Of a DNA stretch of 12,878 nucleotides, positions 10,998 to 12,878 are shown piece by piece. Origin of the DNA: Pauljensenia sp. Lineage in GTDB: Bacteria; Actinomycetota; Actinomycetes; Actinomycetales; Actinomycetaceae. A program made the position numbers and the translations under genes. The notes beneath the pieces are model-generated. The model searched no databases. It worked only from the letters and a program-made list of their open reading frames with translations, and was not told the DNA's origin. Location: contig JASBZF010000049.1 of assembly GCA_029983625.1 (NCBI GenBank), positions 1 to 12,878 of the forward strand. The letters run 5' to 3'. Within the stretch, counting starts at the first letter, position 1; each line of letters starts with the position of its first letter.

Positions 10998-11996
10998 GTG
11001 CTCATTGCAGAACGACCCATCCTCACCGAGGAGAAGGTCAGCGAATTCCGTTCGCGTTTCACGCTCGAGCCCCTCGAGCCCGGATTCGGCTACACACTGG
11101 GGAACTCTCTTCGTCGCACCCTCCTGTCGTCGATTCCTGGCGCTGCGGTCACCTCGATCCGCATCGACGGTGTCGCACACGAGTTCCGCACGATTGAAGG
11201 CGTGAAAGAGGATGTTTCTGAGATCATCCTCAACATCAAGCAGATCGTTCTCTCTTCAGAGATGGACGAACCTGTCGTCATGTACCTGCGCAAGGCGGGC
11301 CCCGGTGAAGTTCTCGCCGGTGACATTCAGCCCCCGGCGGGAGTGGAGATCCACAACCCTGAGCTTCACCTCGCTACTTTGAACGACAAGGGCAGAATCG
11401 AAGTTGAACTGACCGTCGAACGCGGGCGCGGCTACGTGTCCGCTGCTCAGAACAAGGATCCGCAGGCTGAGATTTCGCGGATTCCGATCGATTCGATCTA
11501 CTCGCCCGTCGTCAAGGTGACCTACAAGGTTGAAGCGACCCGTGTGGAGCAGCGCACAGACTTCGATCGTCTCATCATCGATGTGGAGACGAAGCCTGCG
11601 ATTACACCGCGTGATGCTCTGGCCTCTGCGGGCAAGACCCTTGTTGAACTTTTCGGCCTTATGCGTGAACTCAACGAGGAAGCTGAAGGTATTGAGGTCG
11701 GGCCTTCCACGACCGATACGACCCTCGCGGCGGATCTTGCCCTGCCGATTGAGAGTCTGAACCTGCAATCGCGTTCATACAACGCTCTGCGTCGTCGCGG
11801 GATCCTCACCGTGGGTGAACTCGTTGCCCACTCTGAGGCTGATCTTCTTGACATCCGCAACTTCGGAACGAAGTCGATCGAAGAGATCAAGGACGCGCTT
11901 GCCGCGCTCGGCATGACTTTGAAGGATTCTGTCATGCCGTCTTTCGGTGAGCCGGACTCTGGATCGATCCAGTTCAGCGACGAACAGTCCATCTGA
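10998..11996 (+). CDS. rpoA: DNA-directed RNA polymerase subunit alpha
   Basis: RpoA dimerises to nucleate RNA polymerase assembly, and its C-terminal domain contacts UP elements and activators. The 332-residue product has the N-terminal domain (FRSRFTLEPLEPGFGYTLGNSLRRTLLSSIPGAAVTSIRIDGVAHEF), a linker near 230-255 and the C-terminal domain LPIESLNLQSRSYNALRRRGILTVGELV...NFGTKSIEEIKDALAALGM, including the Arg of SRSYNAL equivalent to E. coli R265. I start at GTG 10998 (MLIAERPILTEEKVSEF), with AAAGGA (10985-10990) at 7 nt; an in-frame ATG at 10884 would add a 38-residue stretch without homology to the family. It ends in an acidic tail. Confidence 0.98.
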   Translation: MLIAERPILTEEKVSEFRSRFTLEPLEPGFGYTLGNSLRRTLLSSIPGAAVTSIRIDGVAHEFRTIEGVKEDVSEIILNIKQIVLSSEMDEPVVMYLRKAGPGEVLAGDIQPPAGVEIHNPELHLATLNDKGRIEVELTVERGRGYVSAAQNKDPQAEISRIPIDSIYSPVVKVTYKVEATRVEQRTDFDRLIIDVETKPAITPRDALASAGKTLVELFGLMRELNEEAEGIEVGPSTTDTTLAADLALPIESLNLQSRSYNALRRRGILTVGELVAHSEADLLDIRNFGTKSIEEIKDALAALGMTLKDSVMPSFGEPDSGSIQFSDEQSI

Positions 11997-12001
11997 CCCC
12001 G

Positions 12002-12018
12002 CGCGTCCGATGGACGCG
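12002..12018 (+). promoter_or_regulatory. Hairpin between rpoA and rplQ
   Basis: CGCGTCC (12002-12008) pairs perfectly with GGACGCG (12012-12018) around a 3-nt GAT loop, 5 nt after the rpoA stop. It is followed by AATAAATCC rather than a T-run, so it is not a standard terminator. It may stabilise the upstream mRNA end or tune the rpoA/rplQ ratio. Confidence 0.5.
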
Positions 12019-12039
12019 AATAAATCCGTAGGAGACACA

Positions 12040-12579
12040 ATGCCCACTCCCAAGAAGGGCGCCCGCCTGGGCGGTAGCCCGGCGCACCAGAAGCTGATTC
12101 TCGCGAACCTTGCGACTCAGCTCATTGAGCATCGAGCGATCACCACGACCGAGGCTAAGGCGAAGCTTCTCCAGCCCTACTTTGAGAAGCTCGTGACCAA
12201 AGCGAAGCGCGGCGACATGCATGCGCGTCGCACGGTCGCAAAGAAGATCACCTCGAAGGAAGCTGTCTACCTGCTCTTTGATGAGATCGCTCCAGCGATT
12301 GACTCTGAGCGTCAGGGCGGTTACACCCGTCTGATCCGTGTCGGTAACCGCAAGGGCGATAATGCTCCTCTCATGCGCATTGAGATTGTTCTCGAAAAGC
12401 TTGAGAAGAAAGCTGTTGTGAAGGCCGCTGAGAGCACTGCAGCTCAGGCTGCAAAGAAAGCCGAAGAGGCTCCTGCTGATGAGGAAACTTCTGCGCAGGA
12501 AACTCCTGTTGAAGAGGTTTCTGCTGAGGAAGCCAACGAGGTCGCTGACCAAGAGGCTGAGGCCGAGAAGGCCGAGTGA
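12040..12579 (+). CDS. rplQ: 50S ribosomal protein L17 with acidic C-terminal extension
   Basis: L17 lies at the exit-tunnel side of the large subunit. The 179-residue product begins MPTPKKGARLGGSPAHQKLILANLATQLIEHRAITTTEAKAK and has the core YFEKLVTKAKRGDMHARRTVAKKI and GGYTRLIRVGNRKGDNAPLMRIEIVL, ending near residue 125. About 50 further residues are rich in Ala, Glu and Asp with almost no hydrophobic residues, so disordered; actinobacterial L17 proteins often have such tails. TAGGAG (12029-12034) ends 5 nt before the ATG. An in-frame ATG at 11947 lies inside rpoA and would add a non-homologous N-terminus. It is the last gene of the alpha operon here. Confidence 0.98.
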   Translation: MPTPKKGARLGGSPAHQKLILANLATQLIEHRAITTTEAKAKLLQPYFEKLVTKAKRGDMHARRTVAKKITSKEAVYLLFDEIAPAIDSERQGGYTRLIRVGNRKGDNAPLMRIEIVLEKLEKKAVVKAAESTAAQAAKKAEEAPADEETSAQETPVEEVSAEEANEVADQEAEAEKAE

Positions 12580-12652
12580 GCAGAGGAGCTTTCACTCTGA
12601 TACGCATGTGGAGCTGAAAGCGCTGAAGCATTCATTGCCCCTAGGGTGAACG

Positions 12653-12684
12653 AGGGCGGGGAAGGATTTCTTCTTCCCCGCCCT
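12653..12684 (+). terminator. Terminator after rplQ
   Basis: AGGGCGGGGAAG (12653-12664) and CTTCCCCGCCCT (12673-12684) form a perfect 12-bp stem around an 8-nt loop. A short TTCG follows. This ends the alpha operon 73 nt after the rplQ stop. Confidence 0.85.
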
Positions 12685-12742
12685 TTCGCATGTCCGCTTA
12701 ATTTTTGGAAGTCCGAGCTGCCTTTGGTCCTATAACCCGAAA

Positions 12743-12776
12743 TTGAGAGGCGGGCACCTTTGGGTAAGACTAGGAT
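12743..12776 (+). promoter_or_regulatory. Possible promoter of the gene beyond the window
   Basis: TTGAGA (12743-12748) is followed after 16 nt by TAAGAC (12765-12770) and after 22 nt by TAGGAT (12771-12776), which fits TANNNT but is too far. It lies directly after the rplQ terminator, where a new promoter is expected. Confidence 0.35.
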
Positions 12777-12846
12777 GTAAGTGTTGTTTCAAATTTGGTT
12801 CTGCCGTGAGCTTTCCTCGGGGTCTTCTCGCGTGTTGTGATTTTGC

Positions 12847-12859
12847 GGGGGGGGGGGGG
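12847..12859. repeat. Homopolymer run of 13 G
   Basis: Thirteen consecutive G residues lie between TTTTGC and ATTTATTTTT close to the end of the window. It is the second long G-run in this intergenic DNA; see the 27-G run after rpsQ. Confidence 0.9.
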
Positions 12860-12878
12860 ATTTATTTTTAAACGGAGT

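Larger units (their letters stand above)
12580..12878. other. Intergenic DNA after rplQ
   Basis: No gene found. It contains the rplQ terminator, a possible forward promoter and a 13-G run near the window end. In actinobacteria truA often follows rplQ, but its start is not in the window. Confidence 0.6.

Noticed and set aside
10151..11062. 303-codon reverse-strand frame opposite rpsM, rpsK and the rpoA leader
   Set aside because: It covers parts of several certain genes, is Arg/Gly-rich, and has no recognisable domain.
12002..12018. rpoA-rplQ hairpin as a terminator
   Set aside because: It is followed by AATAAATCC without T residues and rplQ begins 22 nt later; it is more likely an intercistronic mRNA structure.
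1..12878. tRNA, rRNA, CRISPR array, insertion sequence or phage genes
   Set aside because: No cloverleaf with a CCA-side acceptor, no spaced repeat array and no transposase or integrase motif was seen on either strand. The four-way fold before rpsM lacks tRNA consensus bases (no GTTC-type T-loop, no standard 7-bp acceptor).

Overview
The window is the distal part of the S10 ribosomal-protein cluster, followed by the spc and alpha clusters, all on the + strand except for one small gene. The gene order, a four-cysteine zinc-ribbon S14, a zinc-type L36 and strongly G/C-ending codons in the ribosomal genes point to a high-GC Gram-positive (Actinomycetota). rpsD is absent between rpsK and rpoA, and together with the SecY, RpoA and L24 sequences this suggests an Actinomyces/Bifidobacterium-like lineage, probably Actinomycetaceae. 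The genus is inference.

Layout: (1) 1-944, the end of the S10 operon: the last codons of a probable rpsC, then rplP, rpmC and rpsQ. (2) 945-1362, a 418-nt break holding a run of 27 G's followed by a C-rich block and five T's, then the promoter and leader region of the next operon. (3) 1363-5669, the spc operon: rplN, rplX, rplE, rpsZ, rpsH, rplF, rplR, rpsE, rpmD, rplO, several joined by 1-nt stop/start overlaps. (4) 5670-5854, a strong terminator hairpin followed by a good -35/-10 promoter. (5) 5855-8635, secY-adk-map. (6) 8636-9437, a lower-GC stretch with interleaved inverted repeats, a convergent terminator and a reverse-strand gene for a small two-helix membrane protein with its own promoter and a palindrome inside that promoter. 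(7) 9438-12579, infA, rpmJ, rpsM, rpsK, rpoA and rplQ, with strongly structured gaps. (8) 12580-12878, the rplQ terminator, a possible promoter and a second G-run (13 G's).

The genes make the core of both ribosomal subunits (S5, S8, S11, S13, S14, S17 and L5, L6, L14-L18, L24, L29, L30, L36), initiation factor IF1, the RNA polymerase alpha subunit, the SecY export channel, adenylate kinase and the methionine aminopeptidase that trims nascent chains. This is the standard growth-rate-linked translation, transcription and secretion superoperon.

The most interesting signal is not a protein gene. The rpmJ-rpsM gap can fold as a complete four-way junction (9-bp closing stem, three hairpins). The loop of its middle hairpin is perfectly complementary (8 nt, 11 nt if the hairpin opens) to the bases just upstream of the rpsM ribosome-binding site. 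This looks like a pseudoknotted autoregulatory leader at the position where E. coli carries its S4-binding alpha-operon pseudoknot. Also notable are the two G-runs, the small membrane gene with its promoter palindrome, and the interleaved repeats after map.
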